A program made the translations under genes and the position numbers. Under the pieces are notes generated by a model that saw only the letters and a list, made by a program, of their open reading frames with translations, was not told the DNA's origin and did no database searches. From positions 744,001 through 808,000 of the forward strand of contig JBAIAC010000020.1 in NCBI GenBank assembly GCA_037349315.1: DNA of 64,000 nt, in the 5' to 3' direction. Shown piece by piece: positions 48,101 through 55,354 of the stretch; position 1 is the first letter of the stretch; each line of letters begins with the position of its first letter. The DNA is from Chelydra serpentina. Taxonomy: Eukaryota > Chordata > Testudines > Chelydridae.

Positions 48101-51100
48101 GACGCCAGTCAAACACATTTGCCCGATGATGATTCCCCATTCACAATTACATTTTGAGACCAGGAAGTTGGCCAGTTTTTAATTGATTTCTTGTGTACAA
48201 TGTCGATTTTGCATCGTTCTCGTATAGTGCCAAGTCAAATGGCTTACAGGAATCTAGAGCAAACTACAGGCCATGGGCCGGATCCAGCCCCTCAGGGGTT
48301 TGGATCTGGCCCAAGGGATTGTCACCCTGGTGGCGCCATGTGCCCCGTGCCGCTCCTGGAAGCGGCCGGCACTACGTCACTGTGGCCCCTGGTGGGGGGC
48401 AGAGGGCTCCGTGCACTGCCCTCACCTGTGGGTTCCACACCCGAAGCTCTCATTGGCCATGATTCCCCGTTCCCGGGTTCGGCACGGGGCCAGGGCAGGC
48501 AGGGATTCTGCCTTAGCGGTGCCATGTAGCTGCCACCTGGAGCTGTTCCAGGTAAGTGGCGCCGGGCCGGAGCCCGCACACCGAACCCCTCCTGCATCCT
48601 GTACCCCAACCACCTGCCCTGATTCCCCTCCTCCACCCTGAACCCCTGCCCTGATCCCTGTGTCGTACCCCACACCCCTCCTGCACCCTATCTCCCTGCC
48701 CTGAGCTCCCACCCCCTGCCCTGAGCCCCCTCCTGCACTCCGCACCCTTCCCTGCACCCCAACCCCCTGCTCTGAACCCCCACCCATATTCCAAACACCT
48801 CCCTGCAACCAAACCCCCTGCACCCCAACCCCCTGCCCTACATTAATGGCCCTGCATGCAATTTCCCCACCCAGATGTGGCCCTCACGCCAAAACGTTTG
48901 CCCACCCCTGATCTAGAGACATGAGGTAAGTGAGGTAATGTCTTTTGTTAGACCAGCTTCTGTTGGTGAGAGAGACAAATTTTGGAGCTCACTCAGAGCT
49001 CTTCTTCAGGTCTGGGCTCTGTGTGGTTGGAGAGCTTGTCTCTCTCACCAGCAGAGGTTGGTCCAATAAAAGGCATTTCCTCACCCACCTTGTCTCTCTC
49101 GTATCCTGGGACCCACATGGCTGCAACTACACTGCATACGAAAATGGCAGATGTCTAAGCAGAGCACATCAGGGCTATTCCCTTAAGCAACCAAACCTCT
49201 CATCCCATCAGAATAAGACAGCAAGTGAGTCTGACTAGAACTCGCGGGTGACAGAGCGCCCATAGTGCTGTAGTTGGGTGGGGGGGATCAAAGGGAGCAG
49301 AGGTGGGAGAGGGGCTCTCACAGTGACGTATACACCTCAGCCTGCAGCACGGTGCCCTAGCTCCACGCTGGGGCCTTGGGGTCAGCACTGACAGAGGGCA
49401 GCCCCCTCCTGTGGTCCCCAAACCACTCCCTGCAGCAAGGCCCTTAGACATGACCTGGGACCTTGTGGTAACGCAGGAGTCTACAGGGAGAGCAGCCTCT
49501 GCTGAGCCCCAGAACAGCCTTTTGCATGAGGGTCAGGACCCATTGTGAGGGGAGAGCGCCCCAGTGAGCCCCCAAACTGCTTCTCACAGCACTCACAGGG
49601 GCATGATGAAGGAGAGTTACCTGAGCACACAACGCCGGCATCTTCTCCGTGGTGACAGTTATGATTTCCCCAAGGCTTAGCCCTACATTCTGAGACGGCA
49701 GCTTCGGTCCCTGTGCAGTTAACTTCATCCTGCCAAATTGGCCCAGTTCCTTGTCCAAATCGAGCCCCGCCTGGGGCTGATAACGCCGCCCCACAGCCCA
49801 GCTGCCTGCACACGACTCCGGCATCGGTTATGTTCCATCCGTCGTCACACACGGTTCCCCACTGCTGGTTGTGAAGAACCTCGATTCTCCCAGCGCAGCG
49901 ACTTGGGCTGTTCAGCAATCGCACCTCAGCCAGGTGTGGAAGGGCTGAGTCTGTAAACACCCCACGGGAGTAGTCAGAGAGATTCCTGTGCATCTTATCA
50001 CTAGTGATGCTGGGGAACACAGCACCTCCCACTGACAGGTCTAAACAGCCTCAGCACACAGCAACTGACCATCAAGGGTTCACTCCCCACCACAGACATG
50101 CTACCACCTCTGGGGTGCAACAGGGCAGCTGAGAAACAGGCTACAGAAAGCAGGCCCAGTAGTTTAGGCAGGAAGTGGGGAAGAATTATGTCTTTCTCAG
50201 AAACTGCAGGTCTGGAACTTAGGCCTATGAGATTACCCAACTAGAGTGTAATGGGTCACTGCAGCCAATGGCCCACCAGCAGAGGCCAAACCTGCTGACA
50301 CACCATGGTCAGGTAACTAGCAGCAGACTGTTGATTCGACACCTGCAGGTATAAAGATTCCTGTTCCCATCTTACTCCTTATCTGAACAACCCGTTGCTA
50401 GGCCGGGTGCTGGCCAGATCCCTGGGACCTGCCTGAGTTCCTGATCCTTGTCCCTGACTCCTACTTCCTTTCCCAGTTCCTGATCCTTGCTCCTGTTACC
50501 ATCCCTTGCTCCTAATGCCTGTTGCCTGGCCCAGGTAGCTGTGTATGTCTCACAGGGAAACAGCACACCCTGCAGCACATCCCCCCAGAACCTCACTGGG
50601 ACACTAGGGTCAGCACTGGCTCAGACAGAAAAGCAGCGACGGTGCTGAAAGATTCCCAGCCTGTTCCAAGCAGCACCTCCAGATACGTGACAGAGGAGGG
50701 TTACCTGAGCACACAACACCAGCATCTTCTCCGTGGTGACAGTTATTGTTTCCCCAAGGCCTAGACCTACATTCGGTGAGGGCAGCTTCTGTCCCTGTGC
50801 AGTTAACATCATCCAGCCAGATGGTGTCAGATCCTCTCCCAAAGTGAGCCCTCCCCGGTGCTGATAACACCGTCCCACAGCCCAGCTCCCTGCACACGAC
50901 TCCAGCATCAGTTATGTCCCAGCCGTCATCACACACGGTTCCCCACTGATGATTATGAAGGACCTCGACTCTCCCAGCGCAGCGATTGGGGCCGTTCACC
51001 AGTTGGAGAGGACCTGGGTCTGGAATGACCGAATCTGCAAATGCAATAAACACTCAAGGAGATTCCTGTGAATTTTTTGAGGGGGAGGGATAGCTGAGTG

Positions 51101-54100
51101 GTTTGAGAATTGGCCTGCTAAACCCAGGGTTGTGAGTTCAATCCTTGAGGGGGTCATTTAGGGATCGGGGCAAAAATTGGGGATTGGTCCTGCTTTGAGC
51201 AGGGGGTTGGACTAGATGACCTGCTAAGATCCCTTCCAACCCTGATGTTCTATGATTCTATGATCACAAGTGATGCTGATCAATGTATCGCTTACCACTG
51301 ATGGGTGTGACTGGCCTCCGCACACAGACACTGCATGTCAAGGGCTCCATCCCCACCACTGACATGCTGCCACTTCTGGGGTGGGACAGGGCAGCTGAGA
51401 GTCAGGGCACAGAAATATGGTGATTGTGCATGACAGGAAGTTGGGGGAAATGTTCGTCCAGTCAGAGCTGTGGGGGACGTTACAGGTTCAGGGCTAATTA
51501 TCTGAGGTGCAAATTGTACAGCATGGCCGACTTAGGAGCCCAACTCTTGATAAAGTGACCTGGGTTTCCAGTCCCCAGGAGCACTGCAAGCTCTGATTGA
51601 CACCAAGTCCCAGAGCTGCGATCCATGCCTACCCAGCACCCCATTGTGCCAGGGAGGGGCGGGGGATCACAGCGATCAGAGAGGGGAGAGGGCCCCTCTC
51701 ACTGTGCCCCACACACCACCCTCTGCAACTCATGCCCCCTAGCTCCGCACTGGGGAATTGTGAGCGTCACTGACTGTGAGGAGAGAACCCCCATACCCTG
51801 TAGCACAGACCTTTTATCAGCCAGTGCTCCCAGTCTGGGGAGCTGACCGGGGTCAGCCCAGACTGCCAGGGGAGAGCGCCCCCTACTGTGTTCCCAACCT
51901 GCTCCCAGCAGAACAGGCCCTTAGCACTGGGCTGGGGCATGGGAACTGAGATGGGAAACCAGGGGTTGTTCTGAAAGCTTCCAAGTCCACTTGCTGAAGC
52001 ACCCACCGTGACAGAAAAGATGAGCTTTACCTGAGCAGACAACTCCAGCATCTTCCACATGGTTACAGTTATGCTCTCCCCAAGGCCGAGCCCTGCACTC
52101 GGAGAGGGCAGCTTCTGTCCCTGTGCAGCTAACCTCATCCAGCCAGATACGGTCAGTTCCCTGTCCAAACCGAGACCCATGTGGGGCTGATAACGCCATC
52201 CCACAGCCCAGCTGCCTGCAAACGACTCTGGCCTCAGTTAAATCCCAGCTGTCATCACACACGGTTCCCCACTGCTGGTTGTGAAGCACCTCGACTCTCC
52301 CAGCGCAGCGACTCGGGCCGTTCACCAGTTGAAGTTGAGCCACTTCTGAAATGCCTGAGTCTGCAAACACCCCAAGAGAATAAATATTCAGGGAGGTTTC
52401 TATGCATCTGATCACTAGTGACACTGGAGAATATACCTCTTGTCACTTACAGGTCCATACAGCAAATACCCATCAAGGGCTCACTTTATTTCTGGCTTTC
52501 ACCTTTTGTGTAATGTACAACCGTGATCCTGATGCCATCCTGACTCTGACCACTCAGCCAAACCACCGTGTTACTGGCCCTGACAGCGTCCAATCCCATC
52601 TGCGCCAAGGATAACACTAGCTTAGATGTCAGTTTCCCGGGACAATGGGGTCAGGAGCGTGATGCAAAGGGACCCAAGGTTCTCAGTGAACAGCTACAGG
52701 CTCCAGCTGACACTGAATCTGACTGGAAGGACCAATGGCCACAGAGGGCCACACTGTGCCATACCTTGGCATTGGGACTGGAGCTAGCAGACACGAGGGA
52801 AGGTCTCTCGCAGGGACACATACACTTTCCCTGCAGCACAGCCCCCCAGCACGTCACTGGGACACTGGGGTCAGCACTGGCTCAGACAGGAAAGCAGGGA
52901 CTGTGCTTAAAGCTTCCCAGCCTGTTCCAGGCAGCAACCCCAGATACGTGACGGAGGAGGATTACCTGAGCACACAACACCGGCATCTTCTCCGTGGTGA
53001 CAGTTATTGTTTCCCCAAGGCCGAGCCCTGCATTGGGTGAGGGCAGCTTCTGTCCCTGTGCAGTTAACATCATCCAGCCAGATGGTGTCAGATCCTCTCC
53101 CAAAGTGAGCCCCCACCGCTGCTGATAACGCCGTCCCACAGCCCAGCTCCCTGCACACGACTCCAGCATCAGTTATGTCCCAGCTGTCATCACACACGGT
53201 TCCCCACTGATGGTTATGAAGCACCTCGACTCTCCCAGCGCAGCGATTGGGGCCGTTCACCAGTTGGAGAGGACCTGGGTCTGGAATGACCGAATCTGGA
53301 AATGCAATAAACACTCAAGGAGATTCCTGTGCATCTGATCAAAAGTGATGCTGATCAATGTATCGCTCACCACTGATGGGTGTGACTGGCCTCCTCACAC
53401 AGCCACTGCATGTCAAGGGCTAAATCCCCACCACTGACATGCTGCCACTTCTGGGGTAGCAGAGGGAAGCTGAGAGTCAGGGCGCAGAAATATGGTGACT
53501 GTGCATGACAGGAAGTTGGGGGAAATGTTCGTCCAGTCAGAGCTGTGGGGGACGTTACAGGTTCAGGGCTAATTATCTGAGGTGCAAATTGTACAGCATG
53601 GCTGAGTTAGGAGCCCAACTCTTGTCAAAATGACCCGGGTTTCTAGTCCCCAGGAGCAGCTGAAAGCTCTGTTTGACACCAAGTTCCAGAGCTGGGATCC
53701 ATGCTTACCCAGCACCCCATTGTGCTGGGGGGGGGGCAGGGGATCAGAGCGATCAGAGCGGGGAAAGGGCCTCTCACTATGCCCCGCACACCACCCTCTG
53801 CAACTCATGCCCCCTAGCTCCGCACTGGGGAATTGTGAGTGTCACTGACTGTGAGGAGATAGCCCCATACCCTGCAGCACAGACCTTTTCTCAGCCAGCA
53901 GGAGGACTGTGGTCAGCCCAGGCTGCTAGGGGAGAGCGCCCCCTACTGTGTTCCCAACCTGCTCCCATCAGAACAGGCCCTTAGCACTGGCTGGGGCATG
54001 GGAACTGAGATGGGAACCAGGGGCTTGGCTGGAAGCTTCCTAATGCACTCCCTAAAGCACCCACTGTGACAGAAGAGACGAGGTTTACCTGAGCACTCAA

Positions 54101-54418
54101 CACCAGCATCTTCCACGTGGTTACAGTTATGCTCTCCCCAAGGCCGAGCCCTGCATTCGGAGAGGGCAGCTTCTGTCCCTGTGCAGTTAACCTCATCCAG
54201 CCAGATACGGTCAGTTCCCTGTCCAAACCGAGAGCCACGTGGTGCTGATAACGCCGTCCCACAGCCCAGCTGCCTGCACACGACTCTGGCCTCAGTTAAA
54301 TCCCAGCTGTCATCACACACGGTTCCCCACTGCTGGTGGTGAAGCACCTCGACTCTCCCAGCGCAGCGACTTGAGCCGTTCGCCAGTCGGAGCTGAGTTA
54401 GTTCTGGGATGCCTGAGT
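26249..54418 (-). CDS. Multi-exon transmembrane SRCR receptor gene (gene 1, assembled model)
   Basis: This gene model joins eleven intact 330-bp SRCR exons, one transmembrane exon and one terminal exon on the minus strand. Every intact exon ends after the first base of a codon (donor read as TCA G|GTAAC or similar) and every acceptor follows a CAG, so all junctions are phase 1 and the frame stays open to the stop at 26249-26251. Single-exon SRCR domains with eight cysteines are group B, as in WC1, CD163, CD5 and CD6. Such proteins are surface receptors, mainly on leukocytes, that bind microbial or host ligands. The domain count and the membrane anchor fit a WC1/CD163-like receptor; the ortholog cannot be named from sequence alone. 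Two further SRCR exons (40239-40552, 40857-41182) are frameshifted and must be skipped for a full-length product. The signal peptide exon is not certain; a candidate lies at 60380-60500. Confidence 0.8.
26451..27231. mobile_element. hAT-type MITE, GC-rich family (copy 1)
   Basis: Inverted ends TAGTGTTGCCAAC and TGGCAACCCTA, with an imperfect 8-bp target duplication (CCCCACCA / CCCCAGCC). It lies in the intron between the terminal and transmembrane exons of gene 1. The interior has GGTGCAGGAGGGGGCTGGG-type minisatellite blocks. Confidence 0.65.
27495..27608 (-). CDS. Transmembrane exon of gene 1
   Basis: This 114-bp exon (38 codons) has a CCAG acceptor at 27609-27610 and a GTAAG donor at 27493-27494. 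It encodes a short S-G linker, then about 23 hydrophobic residues ([23 protein letters not shown]). A basic stop-transfer run R-M-R-R-D-R follows. The phase joins exactly to the SRCR exon at 28757-29086 and to the terminal exon at 26249-26379. This is a type I membrane anchor with the positive side in the cytosol. The cysteines inside and next to the membrane could be palmitoylated. Confidence 0.88.
28024..28285. mobile_element. hAT-type MITE, GC-rich family (copy 2, truncated)
   Basis: Begins TAGGGTTGCCAACTGTCTAATCAC, as in the copy at 29512-30042, and runs into the same GGGTGCAGGAGGGGGCTCAGG blocks. The right terminus is not found. Located between the transmembrane exon and the last SRCR exon. 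Confidence 0.6.
28757..29086 (-). CDS. Membrane-proximal group B SRCR domain exon (gene 1)
   Basis: This 330-bp exon has its acceptor at 29087-29088 (TTTCAG) and its donor at 28755-28756 (GTGAGT). The domain starts D-Q-G-Q-L-R-L-R-L and has [36 protein letters not shown] and V-V-C-A-G-Q-A. It keeps eight cysteines but is the most divergent domain of the set, and its flanking introns do not match the tandem module. It was therefore probably the ancestral membrane-proximal domain and not part of the recent expansions. Confidence 0.9.
29157..29505 (+). repeat. CA/TG-rich degenerate microsatellite
   Basis: TG-rich at the start (TGTGTGTGTGTC), then 300 bp of ACACAC/CACACA-rich sequence with ATGCACA interruptions. 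Open frames here are artefacts of the repeat. Confidence 0.8.
29512..30042. mobile_element. hAT-type MITE, GC-rich family (copy 3)
   Basis: Inverted ends TAGAGTTGCCAAC and GTTGGCAACCCTA. The 8-bp flanks ATTACCAT and ACTGCCAC differ by three transitions, as expected of an old target duplication. It lies between the SRCR exons at 28757 and 30273. Confidence 0.65.
30091..30122 (+). repeat. (CA)n microsatellite
   Basis: A clean run of about 15 CA units within the intron upstream of the membrane-proximal SRCR exon; likely length-variable. Confidence 0.9.
30273..30602 (-). CDS. Group B SRCR domain exon (gene 1)
   Basis: This is an intact 330-bp phase 1-1 exon with eight cysteines. It begins [12 protein letters not shown] and has [18 protein letters not shown]. 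The usual W-L-D-D-V is W-P-V-E-V, and the closing block is [15 protein letters not shown]. The pre-acceptor intron still matches the array's common module, so it came from the same duplication series. It is now separated from the rest by a 9.6-kb intron full of repeats. Confidence 0.9.
30650..31888. other. Intronic stretch, unassigned
   Basis: Start of the 9.6-kb intron of gene 1. The first part (to about 30750) still resembles the SRCR intron module. No repeat family or exon is recognised in the rest. Confidence 0.4.
31889..33601 (-). mobile_element. Ty3/gypsy remnant with SCAN-related Gag and 5' LTR
   Basis: The right part (about 32696-33601) looks like an LTR read on the minus strand. It starts TGGCGGGGTGCACTCACC and has a TATAAAAGG box near 33475. 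Just inside is TGGTGCAGAACGTGGGC, a possible primer site. The internal part encodes broken Gag pieces: [15 protein letters not shown] (near 32.3 kb) and E-A-V-T-L / Q-F-T-Q-I-L-L near 31.95 kb. These resemble the capsid region from which SCAN domains derive (Gmr1-like gypsy). Stops and frameshifts are numerous, and the 3' half and the other LTR are missing. Confidence 0.65.
33602..33840 (-). mobile_element. Old CR1 LINE fragment
   Basis: Contains ACACCAGTGCCAAATAACAGAGG and GGACACCAGAACTGAACACAG, typical of old CR1 copies in minus orientation. Decayed. Confidence 0.6.
33858..34090 (+). repeat. Minisatellite, 36-bp unit, about 6 copies
   Basis: Unit close to GGCAGGAGATCGCTCACACTCCCTTGGGCAGGGCCA, with variants ending CATTGCTCAC or CATTACTCAC. 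It is imperfect at the left end. Confidence 0.85.
34091..34920. other. Intronic stretch, unassigned
   Basis: No repeat family or exon recognised. Confidence 0.4.
34921..35392. mobile_element. MITE with a second hAT MITE nested inside
   Basis: Outer ends: AGGGCAGCTCGACACTACAA on the left, and (reversed) CCAGGGTTACACTACACAA on the right. The outer element also has TCGGTATAACTACGTCACTCAGG matched by CTGAGCAATGTAGTTATACCGA. The inner element at 34964-35180 interrupts its left part. Confidence 0.6.
34964..35180. mobile_element. Nested hAT MITE with perfect 8-bp target duplication
   Basis: Starts CAGGGGGTTTCAACC and ends GAAAACCACTG, with imperfect inverted ends, flanked by CTCTAAGC on both sides (34956-34963, 35181-35188). 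Confidence 0.8.
35393..36714. other. Intronic stretch, unassigned
   Basis: No exon recognised. It includes a piece near 36095-36180 similar to sequence near 30720-30800 (GGGACTTTGTA, AAATAACCAG phrases), suggesting a shared ancestral intron segment. Confidence 0.35.
36715..37595 (-). mobile_element. Old CR1 LINE fragment
   Basis: Encodes decayed CR1 blocks on the minus strand ([35 protein letters not shown]). The last replaces the F-A-D-D catalytic motif with F-T-D-Y. More diverged than the 14.8-kb copy. Confidence 0.8.
37600..37830 (+). mobile_element. CR1-like LINE 3' fragment, opposite orientation
   Basis: The plus strand resembles the C-terminal end of a CR1-group ORF (AAGAGATGACTTCATTACAGTC, then TTAATTACTGGAACAATG). 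It sits head to head with the preceding CR1. Confidence 0.45.
37900..38351 (-). other. Orphan SRCR intron module without an exon
   Basis: The stretch contains the module landmarks found upstream of SRCR exons elsewhere: a phrase like TCTGAACAGGCTCCA, then GGGCAGCTGAGAAACAGG, TTCAGGATTAATTAACTAAG and GCCCCATTGTGCC. No SRCR exon precedes it; CR1 sequence occupies that place. A CR1 copy (38352-40060) splits it from the remainder of the module at 40070-40238. It is a relic of a further SRCR repeat unit. Confidence 0.6.
38352..40060 (-). mobile_element. Old CR1 LINE, 1.7 kb
   Basis: Starts with a CR1-like tail (ATAGATTCATTGACTCCAAGG) and extends to RT N-terminal remnants ([14 protein letters not shown] near 39.55 kb). 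It is A+T-rich and has many stops. It split the orphan SRCR module at 37900-38351 from 40070-40238. Confidence 0.75.
40239..40552 (-). pseudogene. Broken SRCR exon (7-bp and 9-bp deletions)
   Basis: The exon is 314 bp, 16 bp shorter than its 330-bp relatives. A 9-bp in-frame loss removes the L-T-E residues after S-W-D. A 7-bp loss in the R-Q-L-G-C codons shifts the frame and deletes the third/fourth cysteine region. Before the shift it reads [14 protein letters not shown]. After the shift the expected tail (W-L-D-D-V-N-C-T-G to V-V-C-S-G) is found in another frame. The acceptor is weakened to CAAG. This is a dead module beside another dead one (40857-41182). Confidence 0.85.
40857..41182 (-). 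pseudogene. Broken SRCR exon (4-bp deletion and premature stop)
   Basis: The exon is 326 bp instead of 330 and keeps recognisable splice sites. In the normal frame an early CGA codon in the L-R-L block has become TGA, a typical CpG-decay change. Four bases are missing in the V-C-D-D-S-W block, which removes the second cysteine and shifts the frame. Downstream, the sequence still encodes [14 protein letters not shown] and V-M-C-S-G. Inclusion in the mRNA would truncate the protein, so it is either skipped or marks an inactive gene. Confidence 0.85.
41954..42283 (-). CDS. Group B SRCR domain exon (gene 1)
   Basis: This is an intact 330-bp phase 1-1 exon. It starts [19 protein letters not shown] and ends [19 protein letters not shown]. 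Eight cysteines are present. It is the last intact domain before two damaged SRCR exons and a 9.6-kb intron, so splicing from here decides whether the product stays in frame to the membrane anchor. Confidence 0.9.
43240..43569 (-). CDS. Group B SRCR domain exon (gene 1)
   Basis: This is an intact 330-bp phase 1-1 exon. It starts [14 protein letters not shown] and has [16 protein letters not shown] and [12 protein letters not shown]. Its closing block [12 protein letters not shown] is shared only with 41954-42283, which suggests these two exons duplicated from one another. Eight cysteines are conserved. Confidence 0.9.
44316..44645 (-). CDS. Group B SRCR domain exon (gene 1)
   Basis: This is an intact 330-bp phase 1-1 exon. 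It reads [26 protein letters not shown] and G-T-A-I-S-A-P-T-G. It has eight cysteines and three possible sequons nearby: two N-C-T (N-V-N-C-T-G and D-S-N-C-T-H) and a marginal N-G-S-S in the first block. The charged E-E-E-A-G stretch near the end differs from the usual G-E-D-A-G, which may change surface charge. Confidence 0.9.
44780..45174. other. Intronic stretch, unassigned
   Basis: Follows the SRCR module upstream of exon 44316-44645. No repeat or exon recognised. Confidence 0.4.
45175..45440. mobile_element. Probable MITE
   Basis: Ends AGGGCCGGCCCTCAAC and (reversed) CAGGGCAGGCCTTACC are similar and inverted, and GCACCTGAGG(C)G recurs near both ends. Confidence 0.5.
45441..45950. other. 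Intronic stretch, unassigned
   Basis: No repeat or exon recognised. The SRCR module resumes near 45990. Confidence 0.4.
46380..46709 (-). CDS. Group B SRCR domain exon (gene 1)
   Basis: This is an intact 330-bp phase 1-1 exon. It begins [12 protein letters not shown] and has [21 protein letters not shown]. The sixth-block loop reads [12 protein letters not shown], so the N-C-T sequon is missing. It ends V-C-T-G rather than V-C-S-G. Eight cysteines are present. The next exon upstream is 2.9 kb away, because a CR1 element and a hAT MITE sit in that intron (47158-48910). Confidence 0.9.
46960..47022. mobile_element. Short interspersed repeat fragment
   Basis: Contains AAAAGGAATACTTGTGGCAC followed by CTTAGAGACTA, a phrase of a common turtle repeat; only the end is present. 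Confidence 0.4.
47158..48251 (-). mobile_element. Old CR1 LINE fragment
   Basis: Minus-strand CR1 with a decayed tail (GATTCATAGATCCCAAG) and phrases such as TTGTGTCATCTGCAAACTTTC, the F-A-D-D block in reverse. Interrupted at 48252 by a MITE. Confidence 0.7.
48260..48910. mobile_element. hAT MITE with truncated left end and perfect target duplication
   Basis: The right end reversed reads CAGGGGTGGGCAAACG. The left end starts at CAAACTACAGGCC, lacking about the first ten TIR bases. Flanks are ATCTAGAG on both sides (48252-48259, 48911-48918). The interior has C-rich minisatellite-like blocks (48590-48840). Confidence 0.8.
48919..49160. mobile_element. Interspersed repeat fragment
   Basis: Contains TGTTGGTGAGAGAGACAA, AGAGCTCTTCTTCAGGTCTGGG and a CCTGGGACCCACATGGCTGC phrase, all marks of a widespread sauropsid repeat. 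Its class is not settled. Confidence 0.5.
49621..49950 (-). CDS. Group B SRCR domain exon (gene 1)
   Basis: This is an intact 330-bp phase 1-1 exon. Its N-terminus is more divergent than its neighbours ([16 protein letters not shown]). It has [20 protein letters not shown] and N-C-T-G, giving two possible N-glycosylation sequons (N-I-T and N-C-T). All eight cysteines are conserved. The upstream intron has the common repeat-module sequence, with a slightly shortened pre-acceptor segment. Confidence 0.88.
50060..50580. other. SRCR intron with unassigned insert
   Basis: The first part is the normal module downstream of exon 50705. About 50230-50570 has no counterpart in other modules and no recognised family. 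Confidence 0.4.
50705..51034 (-). CDS. Group B SRCR domain exon (gene 1)
   Basis: This is an intact 330-bp exon with a CAG acceptor and GTAAC donor. The domain starts D-S-V-I-P-D-P-G and carries [19 protein letters not shown]. It retains eight cysteines and the N-C-T sequon. It pairs with 52966-53295 as a duplicate. A SINE has inserted just upstream in its intron (51079-51264), and that SINE is absent from the partner copy. Confidence 0.9.
51079..51264 (+). mobile_element. tRNA-derived turtle SINE with CR1-like tail
   Basis: Plus-strand copy of the same SINE family: GGGATAGCTGAGTGG (A box), GAGTTCAATCC (B box) and a CR1-like end with TTCTATGATTCTATGA. It sits in the intron upstream of exon 50705-51034. 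The duplicated partner intron upstream of 52966-53295 lacks it, which dates it after that cassette duplication. Confidence 0.85.
52031..52360 (-). CDS. Group B SRCR domain exon (gene 1)
   Basis: This is an intact 330-bp phase 1-1 exon. It begins [12 protein letters not shown] and has [17 protein letters not shown]. The usual N-C-T-G is S-C-T-G, so this domain lacks the sequon shared by most copies. It ends G-V-V-C-S-G with eight cysteines. It is closest to the exons at 54089-54418 and 623-952, and its flanking introns align with theirs. Confidence 0.9.
52966..53295 (-). CDS. Group B SRCR domain exon (gene 1)
   Basis: This is an intact 330-bp phase 1-1 exon. The domain starts [12 protein letters not shown], has H-N-H-Q-W instead of the usual H-N-Q-Q-W, and carries [14 protein letters not shown] and N-C-T-G. 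All eight cysteines are present. It differs by only a few residues from the exon at 50705-51034, so the two are recent tandem copies. The acceptor is CCAG rather than GCAG, the result of a one-base change shared with the F-P-D reading of the upstream intron. Confidence 0.9.
54089..54418 (-). CDS. Group B SRCR domain exon (gene 1, most 5' intact copy)
   Basis: This 330-bp exon lies between an acceptor at 54419-54420 and a donor at 54087-54088. The domain begins D-S-G-I-P-E-L-T and contains the diagnostic [18 protein letters not shown] and W-L-D-E-V-N-C-T-G blocks. It ends V-E-C-S-G. It has eight cysteines, and N-C-T gives one possible N-glycosylation sequon. The translated domain is identical to the exon at 623-952 in copy A; I see one silent base difference. 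It closely matches the exon at 52031-52360, its partner in an internal two-exon cassette duplication. Confidence 0.9.
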
Positions 54419-54439
54419 CTGTAAATACCCCAAGGGGAT

Positions 54440-55100
54440 AAACACTCAGGGATGGGCCAAAGGAAAGAAATATTGGGCTTGTTCCCAATAGTTTGCTCTC
54501 TCTGCAATTCAGTCCCTGTCTGGCAGACTGGGTGGCTCAGATGGGCTGAGAATGGGACACGGCGAGGTTCCTATCTGGAGGTCACCAGCTCTGATCCAGC
54601 CCCAGTCAGGGGGGAATGGCTGGCTCATGCGATGGAGAATGGGATACAGGGTCTTTCCCTCCAAGGGGACTCTGGTTCCAGTACAGTCTATGCGAGGGGG
54701 ATGAGCTGACACACTACGCTGAGGGAAGGAGACCTGGAGCTTTCGCCCCGGAGGGCACCAGTTCCTATTTGGCCCCAGCTCAGGCCGGGGCAGTGGCTGG
54801 TGTGGGGGGAACAGGCACTGGGCTTTCACTTCTGGGGCCCTGGGTCCAAGCTGGTAGTGAATGGAAGTCACAGCCATTGCAGCTCTCTGACGCCCAAAAT
54901 GTGAAATGAGCTGCTGGGGTTAATTCCCCTCCATGACAGGACAGGTGTGTGCAGCCCAGGCCAGCCCTCAGTCTGAGCGGCTCCCAGCCGAGGGGCAAAG
55001 GGCGTAACTGGTCAGGAGACTGAACTGCCCTTTTCTCCTGCCTGGGCTCCCTCCCCGTCTGCGCCCCGACGCCCCTGCCTGACCAGAGCCAACAGCAGCA
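54440..55100. other. Non-coding stretch of copy B
   Basis: Counterpart of 975-1795 without the SINE. It has a 23-bp segment near 54718-54742 that copy A lacks. No gene. Confidence 0.5.
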
Positions 55101-55103
55101 GCC

Positions 55104-55339
55104 TCGCGGGGCTGTAGTTCTGCTCCTCCAAAGCCTCCACTGGCCCTGACTGGGGCTGACTCGGCTCCTCTATATTGCACAGCGTCCAGACAGACAGGGC
55201 CGGCCCCCTGCTGAACTGAGCACTGTCCTGAGCACAGCACAGCTCCTGGCACCCCACCCCCACTTCCCGCAGGCCCCAGCTGGCATCACTCACGGCACCT
55301 CCACTCCCCCGGTGCAGGGGTCGGGGCTGTGTGCCAGCC
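55104..55339 (-). pseudogene. Degenerate SRCR-like exon (gene 1, copy B)
   Basis: This is the counterpart of 1800-2035 and keeps the same S-D-A-S-W-G-L-R-E-V-G-V-G-C-Q-E-L-C-C core. Here the codon that is TAG in copy A is CAG, so the frame stays open for about 35 more residues. The missing cysteines and the absence of a recognisable second half argue against a folded SRCR domain. Confidence 0.45.
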
Positions 55340-55354
55340 ACAGCCAGAGCTGAG

